A DNA stretch of 64,000 nucleotides from NCBI GenBank assembly GCA_024628785.1, contig CP102404.1, positions 124,001-188,000 on the forward strand, given 5' to 3'. Shown one piece after another: positions 42,565 to 51,137 of this stretch. Source of the stretch: Fusobacteria bacterium ZRK30 (lineage in GTDB: Bacteria > Fusobacteriota > Fusobacteriia > Fusobacteriales > Fusobacteriaceae). The translations under genes and the position numbers were made by a program. The notes beneath the pieces were generated by a model. That model had not been told where the DNA came from, searched no databases, and saw only the letters and a program-made list of their open reading frames with translations. Within the stretch, counting starts at the first letter, position 1, and each line of letters begins with the position of its first letter.

Positions 42565-42766
42565 AAAAAAGAATAAGATCTCTACAGAAATAGAGATCTC
42601 ATACGAATAATATATAAAAGACAATCAAATAAAAAAGTCTTTTTAGGTGGATTTAAAATTTTAAAAAAGCAATTTTGGTATTAACAACAATTTATTAAAT
42701 TTATTAGATAATATCTAATTTAAATCCACCTAAATTAAGTATATCTAACTTTTTTTCGAAAGTCAA
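42565..42766 (-). ncRNA. Candidate small RNA T2 with promoter, closing stem and terminator
   Basis: Promoter TTGACT (42766-42761), 17-bp spacer, TATACT (42743-42738), nearly consensus. RNA predicted from ~42731: its first bases TAGGTGGATTTAAA (42732-42719) pair perfectly with TTTAAATCCACCTA (42657-42644). A second hairpin GAGATCTCTA ... TAGAGATCT (42601-42577) followed by TTATTCTTTTTTTT is the terminator. About 165 nt, no reading frame. Confidence 0.6.
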
Positions 42767-42787
42767 ATATAACATATTAATCATCTA

Positions 42788-42969
42788 AAATAAAAAAATA
42801 GAGCCTCTAATTCTTAAATAACTAGAGGCTCAGAGGAAAAAATAAGTAAATTTACTGTCCGAAATAAATTTACCCTAATGAGCTATATACATTACAACTG
42901 GGATAAGCAATGTATACATTGGTATGCTCACTGTAGATTAATTTTACCTTAAAATAACACTAAAGTCAA
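42788..42969 (-). ncRNA. Candidate small RNA T3 with promoter and terminator
   Basis: Promoter TTGACT (42969-42964), 17-bp spacer, TAAAAT (42946-42941). RNA ~42934 to 42790. Internal pairings include AATGTATA with TATACATT and GTAAATTTA repeats around GTCCGAAATAA; terminator TAGAGGCTC complement GAGCCTCTA (42831-42801) then TATTTTTTTATTTT. It also contains a 14-codon frame MYTLLIPVVMYIAH (hydrophobic), without a convincing ribosome site. Confidence 0.6.
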
Positions 42970-43165
42970 CTAAAAAAAATAAAACATTGAAATTAAAGGG
43001 CTACACAAAGATAAAATAACATCTTTCTATATCTTTAAAAATATTGTAATAAAGTGGACCTCCTAAAACAAACCGCTATTGCAGTATTTCTATTAATATA
43101 TAAAAAGAGAAGTAGATTATAGCAGTCTTTTGGATTTTGAACTAATAAGGTTGAAATGATGATTT

Positions 43166-43295
43166 CCTATAAAAACAAAGAGTTCTCGTAAAATCAACGA
43201 GAACTCTTTGAGGAAAGAAACATACGGCATTAACATTTACTAGCTTAAAATATCAATACACTAGTATTAATACCTTAATAAATACTAAAAGTCAA
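43166..43295 (-). ncRNA. Candidate small RNA T4 with promoter and terminator
   Basis: Promoter TTGACT (43295-43290), 17-bp spacer, TATTAA (43272-43267). RNA ~43260 to 43168 (~93 nt). Terminator is a perfect 14-bp hairpin CAAAGAGTTCTCGT ... ACGAGAACTCTTTG (43210-43176) with TTTTTA. Terminator and following GGAAATCA are shared with T5. Confidence 0.6.
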
Positions 43296-43299
43296 CTTA

Positions 43300-44200
43300 A
43301 AAATAAAAAGAGGAATGAAGGAGATAACAGAATCTTAAAATATGGGACTTTTACAATAGATGACCTGTCTTTTTAAAAAATATCAGATACTATAGGCATA
43401 GCTATAGATCTTAAAGGGGTATAAAATCCACTACGATGATTTAAATATCTATAATGCAAGATACTGACACATTCCAAGGGGAACTGTTAAAAAGCAAATA
43501 TGGAGCTCCTACGAGCTCTTTCTATAAAATAAAAACAAGAAAAAATTTTAAACGAACGACAAAAAAAGATTCTTAGAAATCCGAATAAAAATGAAACAAA
43601 GATAAAAATATCTCATATAAGAAGACTGAAATACTTAGCAGGTCTCACAACTAAAATTTTAAAATTTAAAGGTACGATGATTTCTATCTAATAGCTTCCA
43701 TTACCAAGGAATATATCAGTAGTTCAGATATGAAGAGGAGGTTAGACTTTTAATGGAGTTTAAGTTTTTAAGGACTTGAAAGCTATCCTCTATAAGTTAT
43801 AAGATGATACAACAAGGGTAGAGTTTAGTGATGTTCCTAGAACCATATCTAAACCTTTAAAAGTTTTAATGGATCATAGGAATACAGATGCCTAATATAA
43901 AGGAGAATGTTATATGCCTCATTTTACCTCATGCATCTGGTACAGGCTCTATTTTATGGAGCTATTACAGTGGAAAGAGCCGGTAAGATGAAATATATTA
44001 TCTTTCCAGATGAAACTAAGATTAAATATAAGTTTGAGACACACCTGTTGGAAGTTAATTGTTTGGGAGATATTTATAAAAGATCTTAATAATGTAAATA
44101 TATCTTCTAACAATATAGTGATGATAACAGATCGCTTAATTATCAATTCAAAAGCTATTTTTTCTCACAGAAACTACACTAAATACAGATGCAGAAAATA
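43300..44200 (+). pseudogene. Heavily decayed gene(s)
   Basis: Protein-like pieces appear in changing frames: KYGTFTIDDLSF, TIGIAIDLKG, IHYDDLNIYNARY, HIPRGTVKKQIWSSYEL, later DLKAILYKL, DDTTRVEFSDVPRTISKPLK, VLMDHRNTDA, and KMKYIIFPDETKIKYKFETH. Stops and frame changes occur every 20-40 codons. No family recognised; probably one or two former accessory genes. A ribosome-site-like AAAGGAGAATGTTATATG near 43900 starts only a short frame. Confidence 0.4.
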
Positions 44201-44227
44201 AACCAACAACAATAACAGTATAGTAAT

Positions 44228-44270
44228 TTTTATATAATAAAAGCCTTAACTTCCCAAGTCAAGGCTTTTA
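44228..44270 (-). terminator. Hairpin of unknown origin
   Basis: AAAAGCCTTAACTT CCC AAGTCAAGGCTTTT (44240-44271 region), near-perfect stem with a T-rich tail on the minus strand. No intact gene ends here; could belong to the 44416 frame. Confidence 0.55.
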
Positions 44271-44415
44271 AATGGTAACTAATATGAACATCAAAAAAAC
44301 TTCTTATTCAAAGTATTCCCATAAATTAAAAAAAAAAGCAAATTTAAGACTCATATTTTGTAAATAACGAAATCGAAGTGATAAAATGATAGGAAAGTCA
44401 GATGGGGGATTTCAA

Positions 44416-44664
44416 TTATTTTATCAAAGTTATATCAATATTTTTTATTGCATCAACAATTGCATTTTCTGAATGTTTAGAAATATTCGCATAGTCATCT
44501 ATATGGCTATAACCACTAGATAGGACTAAGTTTCCACTTGAAGTGGAATAATAAAGGCTAGCTTTTATAACATTAATATGTGTCATAATCTGGGTATCAA
44601 AACCGATATCTAGAGTATATTCTTCAGTTAATTTTCTTAATGCTTGATTTATTTGAATTTTAAT
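44416..44664 (-). CDS. Possible small protein with ATT start, or 5'-damaged gene
   Basis: An 82-residue frame that reads as convincing protein (QALRKLTEEYTLDIGFDTQI, MTHINVIKASLYYSTSSGNL, SGYSHIDDYANISKHSENAI, VDAIKNIDITLIK). It has no ATG, GTG or TTG near the 5' end; the upstream stop is followed by AAGGGGGG, an excellent ribosome site, and then ATT at 44662-44664 at 6-7 bases distance. Either ATT is the true start (rare but known, as in infC) or the start codon has mutated. The hairpin at 44228-44270 is downstream. No family recognised. Confidence 0.4.
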   Translation of the reverse strand: MKIQINQALRKLTEEYTLDIGFDTQIMTHINVIKASLYYSTSSGNLVLSSGYSHIDDYANISKHSENAIVDAIKNIDITLIK

Positions 44665-44921
44665 ACTAAGCCCCCCTTAGATTATCCCCATCTAATAAGA
44701 GTATAGCACATAAAATAGGGACTTAAAAAAGGTTCACTAAAATTAGGAAAGAATACTTCCTAACGTTTCACGGCAACATTTTCCATTGTCCTTCCTAGTT
44801 TTAATTTTTTTGAGAAGATGTATATGATAATTAATTCTAGCAGATAGAAAAATCAGCTGAAGATTTATTAATTTTAGAGGGAAGAGTTAGAGAGTAAATT
44901 ATCTAGGTGATAGTGATTTCC

Positions 44922-45049
44922 TGTAAAAAAAAGTAAGAAGTTCCCGTAAAGTCAACGAGAACTTCTTACTAAAGATGTGATATTAATATTTGGTTTGAAG
45001 AAATATTAATACTATTATTTTTATTACTATAAAAAATACAAAAAGTCAA
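44922..45049 (-). ncRNA. Candidate small RNA T5, paralogue of T4
   Basis: Promoter TTGACT (45049-45044), 17-bp spacer, TAATAA (45026-45021). RNA ~45014 to 44922 (~93 nt). Terminator AGTAAGAAGTTCTCGT ... ACGGGAACTTCTTACT (44970-44932) shares the GTTCTCGTTGA(C/T)TTTACG core with T4 and both are followed by TTTTTxAxAGGAAATCA. Same length as T4. Confidence 0.6.
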
Positions 45050-45420
45050 AAAAAATGTACATTTTTTTTTTTGAAAAAACCTTTTAATTTTTAAATATTT
45101 ATATTTAAGGAAGTTCATTAGATATAAATGCAATAACAACTTCTAAAAAATATTAAGGTATAATCTACACAAATATAAAACAGACCAACTACAGTATCAG
45201 AATAAAAATATACACATACAATGATTAAACTTGGAAAAATTTAATTATAAATTAAAAAAAATCAAGTTTATTTTTCACATTTTATGAATGATGAAAGTGA
45301 AATCTAGAGTAAGTAAAACTAGCTGAAAAAATATAAATCTTTTAAAATATTTCAAAAATTACGAAATGAAGGCATATAAGTATTCAGCAGAATCTTTAAC
45401 CTGTGGTCTAAGGCAACCAA

Positions 45421-45456
45421 AAAAAGGAGTCATCAATAAATTGATGACTCCTTTTT
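45421..45456 (-). terminator. Terminator of the grd locus
   Basis: GGAGTCATCAAT AA ATTGATGACTCC (45426-45451) flanked by A6 and T5. On the minus strand TTTTTTTGG follows the stem; ends grdC-grdD transcription. Confidence 0.85.
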
Positions 45457-45499
45457 AGGTTAAACACTGGTCTAATAGTTGCAGTTCATTTCTATGTTC

Positions 45500-45530
45500 T
45501 TAGTCATCAATAATTTGATGACTTCTCTTT
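45500..45530. repeat. Degenerate duplicate of the grd terminator
   Basis: AGTCATCAA TAA TTGATGACT (45502-45522) repeats the core of the terminator 75 bp away and both are followed by CTTTAGRTTAAA. Its T-run is lost. Confidence 0.6.
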
Positions 45531-45540
45531 AGATTAAATA

Positions 45541-46710
45541 TTAGCAGCTTGTTTTTTCTACTGCGATATATTCATTTTCTCCTAAGATAACAATTGCTTT
45601 CTCTTTGTTAGTTTCATTTACTAAGATGATTGGTCCTGTACAACCCATTCCTGCTTCTGCATAGATCCCATTTCTCATAAGTTCTAGTGCTGCATCATCT
45701 AAGTCCATGATATCTATCCCTGATACTTGCGCTGTTACTACTTCTTTTTCAGGCTTTACAAATTCTTCTACTGGTTTTTTAGGTGCTTCAACAAAACCAG
45801 CTAAGATCTCTTCGTATCCTGCTTTTTTTATCATCTCATATTCTTTGCTTACTATTGCAGCAAGATCATTTTTCCCTAATAGTGCAGCATATTTTATTGC
45901 TCCTTCTACTACAGGTACTCCTGATGCTCTAGATAAGATTAATATAGTTCTCTTCATATCAAATGATACTCCTGGACCATATCCATATCCGTTTGCTTCA
46001 TAACTTCCACCTGTTGAGTAAGAAGAAAACATCTTCATAAGAATATTTCCAGTTAAACTATCTGTTACCATTACATCTGATGATCCCATTAAAAGGTCGT
46101 TTCCTCTCATGATTGTTCCACCATCTGCTCTTCTAGATTCACCAAAGTTAATTGCATAACCGTTGTCAGCTAATTTTCTAAGAGATCTTTCTACAGCTCT
46201 TGAGCTGTCTACGTTTAAGATTCCAACACTAGGATTAGCTATTCCAATTGCTTTGGCTGTTGCTATTCCATAAAGTGAGTTTTTAAACATAGCTTCTGTT
46301 CTGTTAGTAGCTGATGTTCCTGTTGTAGTTCCTATTAACATGTCATTTCCAAAAGCAGGTGTTACTACTCTACCTATTGTAGAAGTACCGATTGGGAAAC
46401 TGTAATGCATAGTTACAGCTGAATTGATCTCTTTTGAATCGATTAATTCTTCCATTCTTTTATGCGCTTCTTCCTCAGTGTTAGCTTCTACAACTCTTAA
46501 AGCTGTCTCTACCTTAGGTCCAATTAAAACTACATCAAAGTCACCACTTAAAGCTGCTTTTTCTGCACCTTTAACGATGTTTTCTACTCCATGCTCACTA
46601 CCTATTGTAGTTATTCCTACACATATTCTCTTACCAAACGACCCTGTTTCCATGGCATTGGCTATATCTAAAAAAGTTTCACCTATCATTTGTTTAATAT
46701 CTAAAGACAT
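45541..46710 (-). CDS. grdD: Glycine/betaine reductase protein C, GrdD subunit
   Basis: 389 residues. PlsX-like acyltransferase subunit: FGKRICVGITTIGSEHGVEN (residues ~25-44), FPIGTSTIGRVVTPAFGNDM and TTTGTSATNRTEAMFKNSLY (~105-150), and the reactive Cys near the C-terminus in YAEAGMGCTGPIILV (~355-369). With GrdC it accepts the carboxymethyl-selenide from protein A as an enzyme-bound acetyl thioester and releases acetyl phosphate. AAGGGGGGATTTCTT precedes ATG; 13 bp after grdC. Intact. Confidence 0.94.
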   Translation of the reverse strand: MSLDIKQMIGETFLDIANAMETGSFGKRICVGITTIGSEHGVENIVKGAEKAALSGDFDVVLIGPKVETALRVVEANTEEEAHKRMEELIDSKEINSAVTMHYSFPIGTSTIGRVVTPAFGNDMLIGTTTGTSATNRTEAMFKNSLYGIATAKAIGIANPSVGILNVDSSRAVERSLRKLADNGYAINFGESRRADGGTIMRGNDLLMGSSDVMVTDSLTGNILMKMFSSYSTGGSYEANGYGYGPGVSFDMKRTILILSRASGVPVVEGAIKYAALLGKNDLAAIVSKEYEMIKKAGYEEILAGFVEAPKKPVEEFVKPEKEVVTAQVSGIDIMDLDDAALELMRNGIYAEAGMGCTGPIILVNETNKEKAIVILGENEYIAVEKTSC

Positions 46711-46723
46711 AAGAAATCCCCCC

Positions 46724-48258
46724 TTAACCTAAGAATTGAGAGGCAAAGTTTTTCATAGCTTCTGCAATCATTGTATTAATTTCATCTTTAGAAACTGATC
46801 CTGCTTCCTCTGTAACACCTGTGTTTCTTTCTACCATGATAGATACACCATCGAATAAGTTAGTCATTCTTCCTAAGAATAATGATCCTTTTCCTACTAC
46901 CATTACTCTGTTTAAGTCACCTTTAGTTAACTCATCCATAGCAAATCCTAAGTAAGGTACTCCTGAAGGGATATGACCTTGTGTAGGTGCCCATCCAACC
47001 ATTCCGTTATTTACAACGAAATCTTTCATAGCTTTCTTTTCGATATGTCCTTTCTTAACTCCACAAGCTCCGATCATCTTGTAGTTTCCTTCTGGTACAT
47101 CTCCTGCTCCTGCTGGTTTTGTAACATCTGGGTTTTGCATCTCTACTGAGTACTTATCTACATCTGTAATCTTTAATCCAGCTTTTTCTAATGGCTCGAT
47201 TACTAATGATGAGATAACTGCTTGAGGTGAAGATCCTGTTCCTACAGTATGTCTACCTACGAAATCAGTGTTGATTACCGGGCTAACTCCGTCATTTTCA
47301 GAGATTAAGATAGCGAATGCTCCTAATGTATCCTCTAAGATAGGTAAGTCTTTTTTAACATGGTCTTTACCGTTCATTCCTAACTTAGCTGTAGCTCCAC
47401 CTGCAACAACTACAACGTTCTTGTATGTTCCAGCTTTTACTAATGATGCTGCGTTGATCAATGAATGAGTAGGTGCTGCACAGAATCCTCTAAGGTCTGA
47501 TCCAGTTGCATTTACTGCTCCGATGCTTCGGCGATAGCTTTAGCGAAGTTTCCTCCACCTCTTTGGTTCATATCTCCACAAGCTTCTTCTGAACATTCGA
47601 TTACATAGTCGATAGTTGTAGGATCGATGTTGTTTCTTGCAATTAAGTTTTTAAATGCTAAGATTCCAGATGCTTTTACAACTAAGTTTTCAAATATTAC
47701 ATGTGAACTTAAGTTAGAGTCTACATCATGGGCTCTCTTTACACATCCAACTAATTTATCTTCATGGTATAACCCTTCTGCTCCCTCTTCATTTACTAAA
47801 GCTTCGATTACAGAGAATTCATGACCTTTATTTAATTGAGCTTCGTCAGCTTCTGAATAGAACTCATAGTTTCTATATGCTTCTACTGCGTCAGCTAAGA
47901 ATTTTTCTTCTAATAATACTAAGTCGAAAACGTCAGCTAATTTAACCATTACGATAAATTCTTTTTGAGCTAAGATCTCTCCAAATTTACCTTTGTTTGA
48001 AGAACCTTCAATATTTTTACCTACGAATGGCATTCCAACTTCTTTTAATTTTTCAGGAGTAAGGTTTCCGATGTAAGTTTGGTTAGGTCCGTAGTTTACT
48101 ACTTCTTCATAAGTTCTGTAGCTGTCTCTGATATTTTTTAAATATTCAGAATCCGGGTTAGTATGTTTTTCAACTGTTTGAGTAGTTCCATTGTGTAAGA
48201 TCATGTCTGGAGTATGCACTAAACAATATGCTGCTCCTTTTAAAACTGCAAAATTCAT
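46724..48258 (-). pseudogene. grdC: Glycine/betaine reductase protein C, GrdC subunit, interrupted by one frameshift
   Basis: Two frames make one ~511-residue GrdC. The 5' frame (48258-47512) runs MNFAVLKGAAYCLVHTPDMI to GGGNFAKAIAEAS and then EQ-stop; the 3' frame resumes GAVNATGSDLRGFCAAPTHS LINAASLVKAG and ends NFASQFLG. Codons GCA TC- GGA GCA show that one base is missing near 47518-47520 (minus-strand GCATCGGAGCAG). GrdC is FabH-like and forms the acetyl-thioester complex with GrdD. Because all other subunits are intact, a sequencing or assembly error in a G-run is at least as likely as a real mutation. GGAGGAATAAAAG precedes ATG. Confidence 0.9.
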
Positions 48259-48684
48259 CTTTTATTCCTCCGATTTTATTATATATTTATTTATTTATTT
48301 TTAAAGTTATAAAAAATAAGGGAAAGAGACAATAACTCTTCCCCTTATTTAGGTTTAATTATTTTGTTTTTTGTCTTCTATATTTTTCAATTAGAAGATT
48401 TATTGATTTTAATAATCTAAGAAAGTTGTTATTATTTTTATAAGATTTTTAAATTTAAATTTGCTACCGATAGTTCTTACCTCAATTTTTATTAATAAGG
48501 AAGAATTATTTTATTACTGTTATATAGGCTCATCCTGAGCCATGTGTTCAATGGATTTTTTAAGAATTATTTTTGATTAAAGATTTGTTGTGTGCCTCGC
48601 ATAAGACACGGTTTTTGAATATGATTTCTTAGTTTTTTAGTTATTTTTTGTTGCTGGTTTAGTTATTACAAGTTTTGCGAGAAA
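48259..48684 (-). promoter_or_regulatory. 426-bp leader between grdA and grdC with a terminator-like hairpin
   Basis: AATAAGGGAAAGAG ... CTCTTCCCCTTATT (48318-48352) is a strong terminator-type hairpin followed, in minus direction, by TTTTTTATAAC and 60 bp later the grdC ATG. GGCTCA GGA TGAGCC (~48531-48546) is another hairpin. It separates grdA from grdCD, so the latter need read-through or their own promoter. Confidence 0.6.
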
Positions 48685-49155
48685 TTAAAGGTATTTACAA
48701 CCTTCTCCTCTGATTTCGTTCATTTCTTCTACGATTTCTTCTACTTCTAATACCATTTCCATCATTCCTACTTGCTCTTCAAATACGTCTGCATCTACAG
48801 AACCTTTGAATTGATCTTCTAATACGTGGAATACTGATAATCCTAACGCTTCGTTAGCTAGTACTCCTGAGAATGTAGGGTCTCCCATTGTTACTGTTTC
48901 TGCAGCTAATCCAGATGCCTCTGCTTCTGCTGCTCCTAATATAACTACTAAGTTTTCTGCTCCATATTCAGTTGCGAAATCTTTAATTCTTTTTTGATTC
49001 TCTAAATCCATTGCTCCTGCTGCCGTTCAGACAAAACATTCTGTAGAAGCAAATATTACCTCTACTGAAGGGATTGTTTCTGCACAAGCTTTTATAGCTT
49101 CTCCAGGTACACCGTCTCTATCTCCTACTATTATTAACTTTTTATTTTCGAACAT
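48685..49155 (-). CDS. grdA: Glycine/betaine/sarcosine reductase selenoprotein A (Sec at residue 43)
   Basis: 156 residues with in-frame TGA (49027-49029) decoded as selenocysteine. N-terminal [20 protein letters not shown], then ASTECFVU(43)[10 protein letters not shown]: the CxxU redox motif and AGAMDLENQ are invariant in GrdA. After the Sec the frame continues to YL and stops, with the expected [20 protein letters not shown] near the end. Protein A carries the carboxymethyl group between protein B and C. ORF finders will report only the part after the TGA. TTAGGAGGAAATTAATT precedes ATG; 130 bp after trxA. Confidence 0.97.
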
Positions 49156-49285
49156 AATTAATTTCCTCCTAATATTTTCTAATACTTTTTTTAATGAATA
49201 CATTAGTCTTATAAAAATAACATTTCTTTGATTCCTAAATTATTTATATAATAATTATCAATCTGTAAAGATCGATATATTATTG

Positions 49286-49606
49286 TTACTTGATGTTTTC
49301 TGCTAACATATTTTCAATGTTTTTAGCTGTTGCATCGTCTTTTGTTAATTCTGCTACTTTTTCTCCACCTTTATATAAAGTGATTGTAGGTAATCCTAAT
49401 ACTTTTTGCTTTATCGCCATTCTTCTTGCTTTACTTGTGTTTAATTTTACGAATTTAGCTTTATCAGCATTTTTTTCAGCTATTACTTCTAATTCAGGTA
49501 ATAACGCTTTACACGGTACACACCCGTCACTATAATAATCTACTAATACATAACCTTCTGCATTTAGTACTTCTTCTTCAAATGTTCCCTTATCTACTAC
49601 TAACAT
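49286..49606 (-). CDS. trxA: Thioredoxin of the reductase system (GCVPC active site)
   Basis: 106 residues. Active site [16 protein letters not shown] (residues ~26-41): the usual W-C-G-P-C is G-C-V-P-C, exactly the variant described for thioredoxins of glycine-reductase systems such as in Eubacterium acidaminophilum. Cis-Pro loop [20 protein letters not shown] (~69-88) is normal. It passes electrons from TrxB to selenoprotein A/protein B. 13 bp after trxB. AAGGAGGATCAATTT precedes ATG. Confidence 0.95.
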   Translation of the reverse strand: MLVVDKGTFEEEVLNAEGYVLVDYYSDGCVPCKALLPELEVIAEKNADKAKFVKLNTSKARRMAIKQKVLGLPTITLYKGGEKVAELTKDDATAKNIENMLAENIK

Positions 49607-49619
49607 AAATTGATCCTCC

Positions 49620-50561
49620 TTAAAATTTTTCTTCCATATATTTTTCAGCTAACGTTGCTGCGATTGCTCCATCAGCAGTTGCTGTTACTACTTGTCTAAG
49701 TGCTTTAGGTCTGATATCTCCTGCTGCAAATACTCCTTCTACATTTGTTCTCATTTCGTCATCAGTTTTGATATATCCCCAGTCATCCATTTCGATATGA
49801 CCTTTGAATGTATCTGAATGTGGTACATAACCAACAAATGCGAATAATCCAAATGTTCCATCTTCTTCATCTGCATGGAATTCTGTTAATTCTCCAGTTT
49901 TTAAGTTTCTGAATACTGCTGTTTCTAATATTCCGTCACCTTTTAATTCTTCAACTGTTGAATCCCACATAAATTCTAACTTGTCGTTTTTAAATGCTTT
50001 CTCTTGAATAGATTTAGCTGCTCTTAATTCATCTCTTCTATGTACTATAGTTACTTTTCTAGCAAATTTAGTTAGGTACATTGCTTCTTCAACTGCTGTG
50101 TCTCCTCCACCGATTACGAATACTTCGAAATCTTCAAAGAAGTCAGCATCACATGTAGCACAGTATGAAACTCCCTTACCAGTAAATTCAGCTTCTCCAG
50201 GACAACCCATCTTTCTAGGTGTAGCTCCAGTTGCTATAATAACTGATTTAGCTTTATATTCTTCTTTTTCCCCTTTAACAATTTTGATGTCTCCAGAAAA
50301 ATCTACATCTATTACATCGTCAGATTTGATCTCTGCACCGAATTCTACAACTTGTTCTACCATTCTAGCGATTAGAGATGGTCCTGTAGCTTCTCTTACA
50401 GATCCAGGATAGTTTGCTACTTCATGAGTTATAACAATCTGTCCTCCTGTTTTACTCTTTTCCAATACTAATGTAGATAATTTTGATCTTCCTGCATATA
50501 GAGCCGATGATAATCCTGCTGGCCCTGCTCCTACTACTATAAGGTCGTATATTTTTGACAT
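49620..50561 (-). CDS. trxB: Thioredoxin reductase
   Basis: 313 residues. FAD site [20 protein letters not shown] (residues ~9-28), redox [12 protein letters not shown] (CATC, ~136-147), NAD(P)H site [20 protein letters not shown] (~154-173), and C-terminal [29 protein letters not shown] preference: HRRDELRA points to NADPH. Forms with TrxA the electron supply for the grd system. GGGAGGATACA precedes ATG. Confidence 0.95.
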   Translation of the reverse strand: MSKIYDLIVVGAGPAGLSSALYAGRSKLSTLVLEKSKTGGQIVITHEVANYPGSVREATGPSLIARMVEQVVEFGAEIKSDDVIDVDFSGDIKIVKGEKEEYKAKSVIIATGATPRKMGCPGEAEFTGKGVSYCATCDADFFEDFEVFVIGGGDTAVEEAMYLTKFARKVTIVHRRDELRAAKSIQEKAFKNDKLEFMWDSTVEELKGDGILETAVFRNLKTGELTEFHADEEDGTFGLFAFVGYVPHSDTFKGHIEMDDWGYIKTDDEMRTNVEGVFAAGDIRPKALRQVVTATADGAIAATLAEKYMEEKF

Positions 50562-51083
50562 TGTATCCTCCCGTTCATTCTATTCCATTTTTAATATTAT
50601 ATCAATGTTTTTTTAATTTATTTGTTCTATTTCTATTCTCTCTGATTGTTCTGCCTCTTCTTTGTTCTATTTTTCCAGATTTTCTTTAACTATTGGATTA
50701 TTACTTAACTACTAAACACCAAAAAAATCACTTTTTCCACTTTGAATATCCTTTTCTTGTTTCTTGTATACTCATTGTATTTCAATCTTATTCCAAAAGT
50801 ATACAACAGAACAAAAAAAATTCCAAAATATTTTTGAAATTATTTTATAAAAATAAAACAATCAAAGTTTTTATAAACTTTAACCTTTCAAAAAAATTTT
50901 CCAAAAAGTTCTATGTCTACTAAGTAAACTACTATCTCAAGGTTCTTAGATTATGTAATAATCTTTATCTCAAAGTTCTTAATTTACACTGTAAATTTTT
51001 AGATACTTTGGTGATACTCTTTATCGAGTAGAAGTCTTGGTGATACTTCTACGGGTATATTTTTCTAAGCAATAAAAACAATT
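50562..51083 (-). other. Long leader of trxB with iterated hairpins
   Basis: 522 bp without a gene. Two direct repeats ATCTCAARGTTCTTA (50934-50948, 50967-50981) and two GGTGATAC words (near 51010 and 51039) lie between hairpins AGATTAT..ATAATCT, AATTTAC..GTAAATT and GTAGAAGT..ACTTCTAC. Could be an mRNA processing or regulatory leader; see findings. Confidence 0.45.
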
Positions 51084-51122
51084 TACTTTTCAATTAATAG
51101 GACATTGCCTATTAATTGAAAG
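51084..51122 (-). terminator. Hairpin after the BCCT gene
   Basis: CTTTTCAATTAATAGG ... CCTATTAATTGAAAG, ~14-bp stem downstream of the transporter stop; T-run is weak on the minus strand. Confidence 0.65.
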
Positions 51123-51137
51123 ATAAATTTTTATTTT

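Noticed and set aside
43907-44201. Two 60-63-residue plus-strand frames
   Set aside because: They are short overlapping pieces of a stretch full of stops and frame changes, so treated as parts of a decayed gene.
42350-45049. CRISPR array in the gene desert
   Set aside because: Repeats are not regularly spaced or near identical, there are no spacers of constant length, and no cas gene is present.
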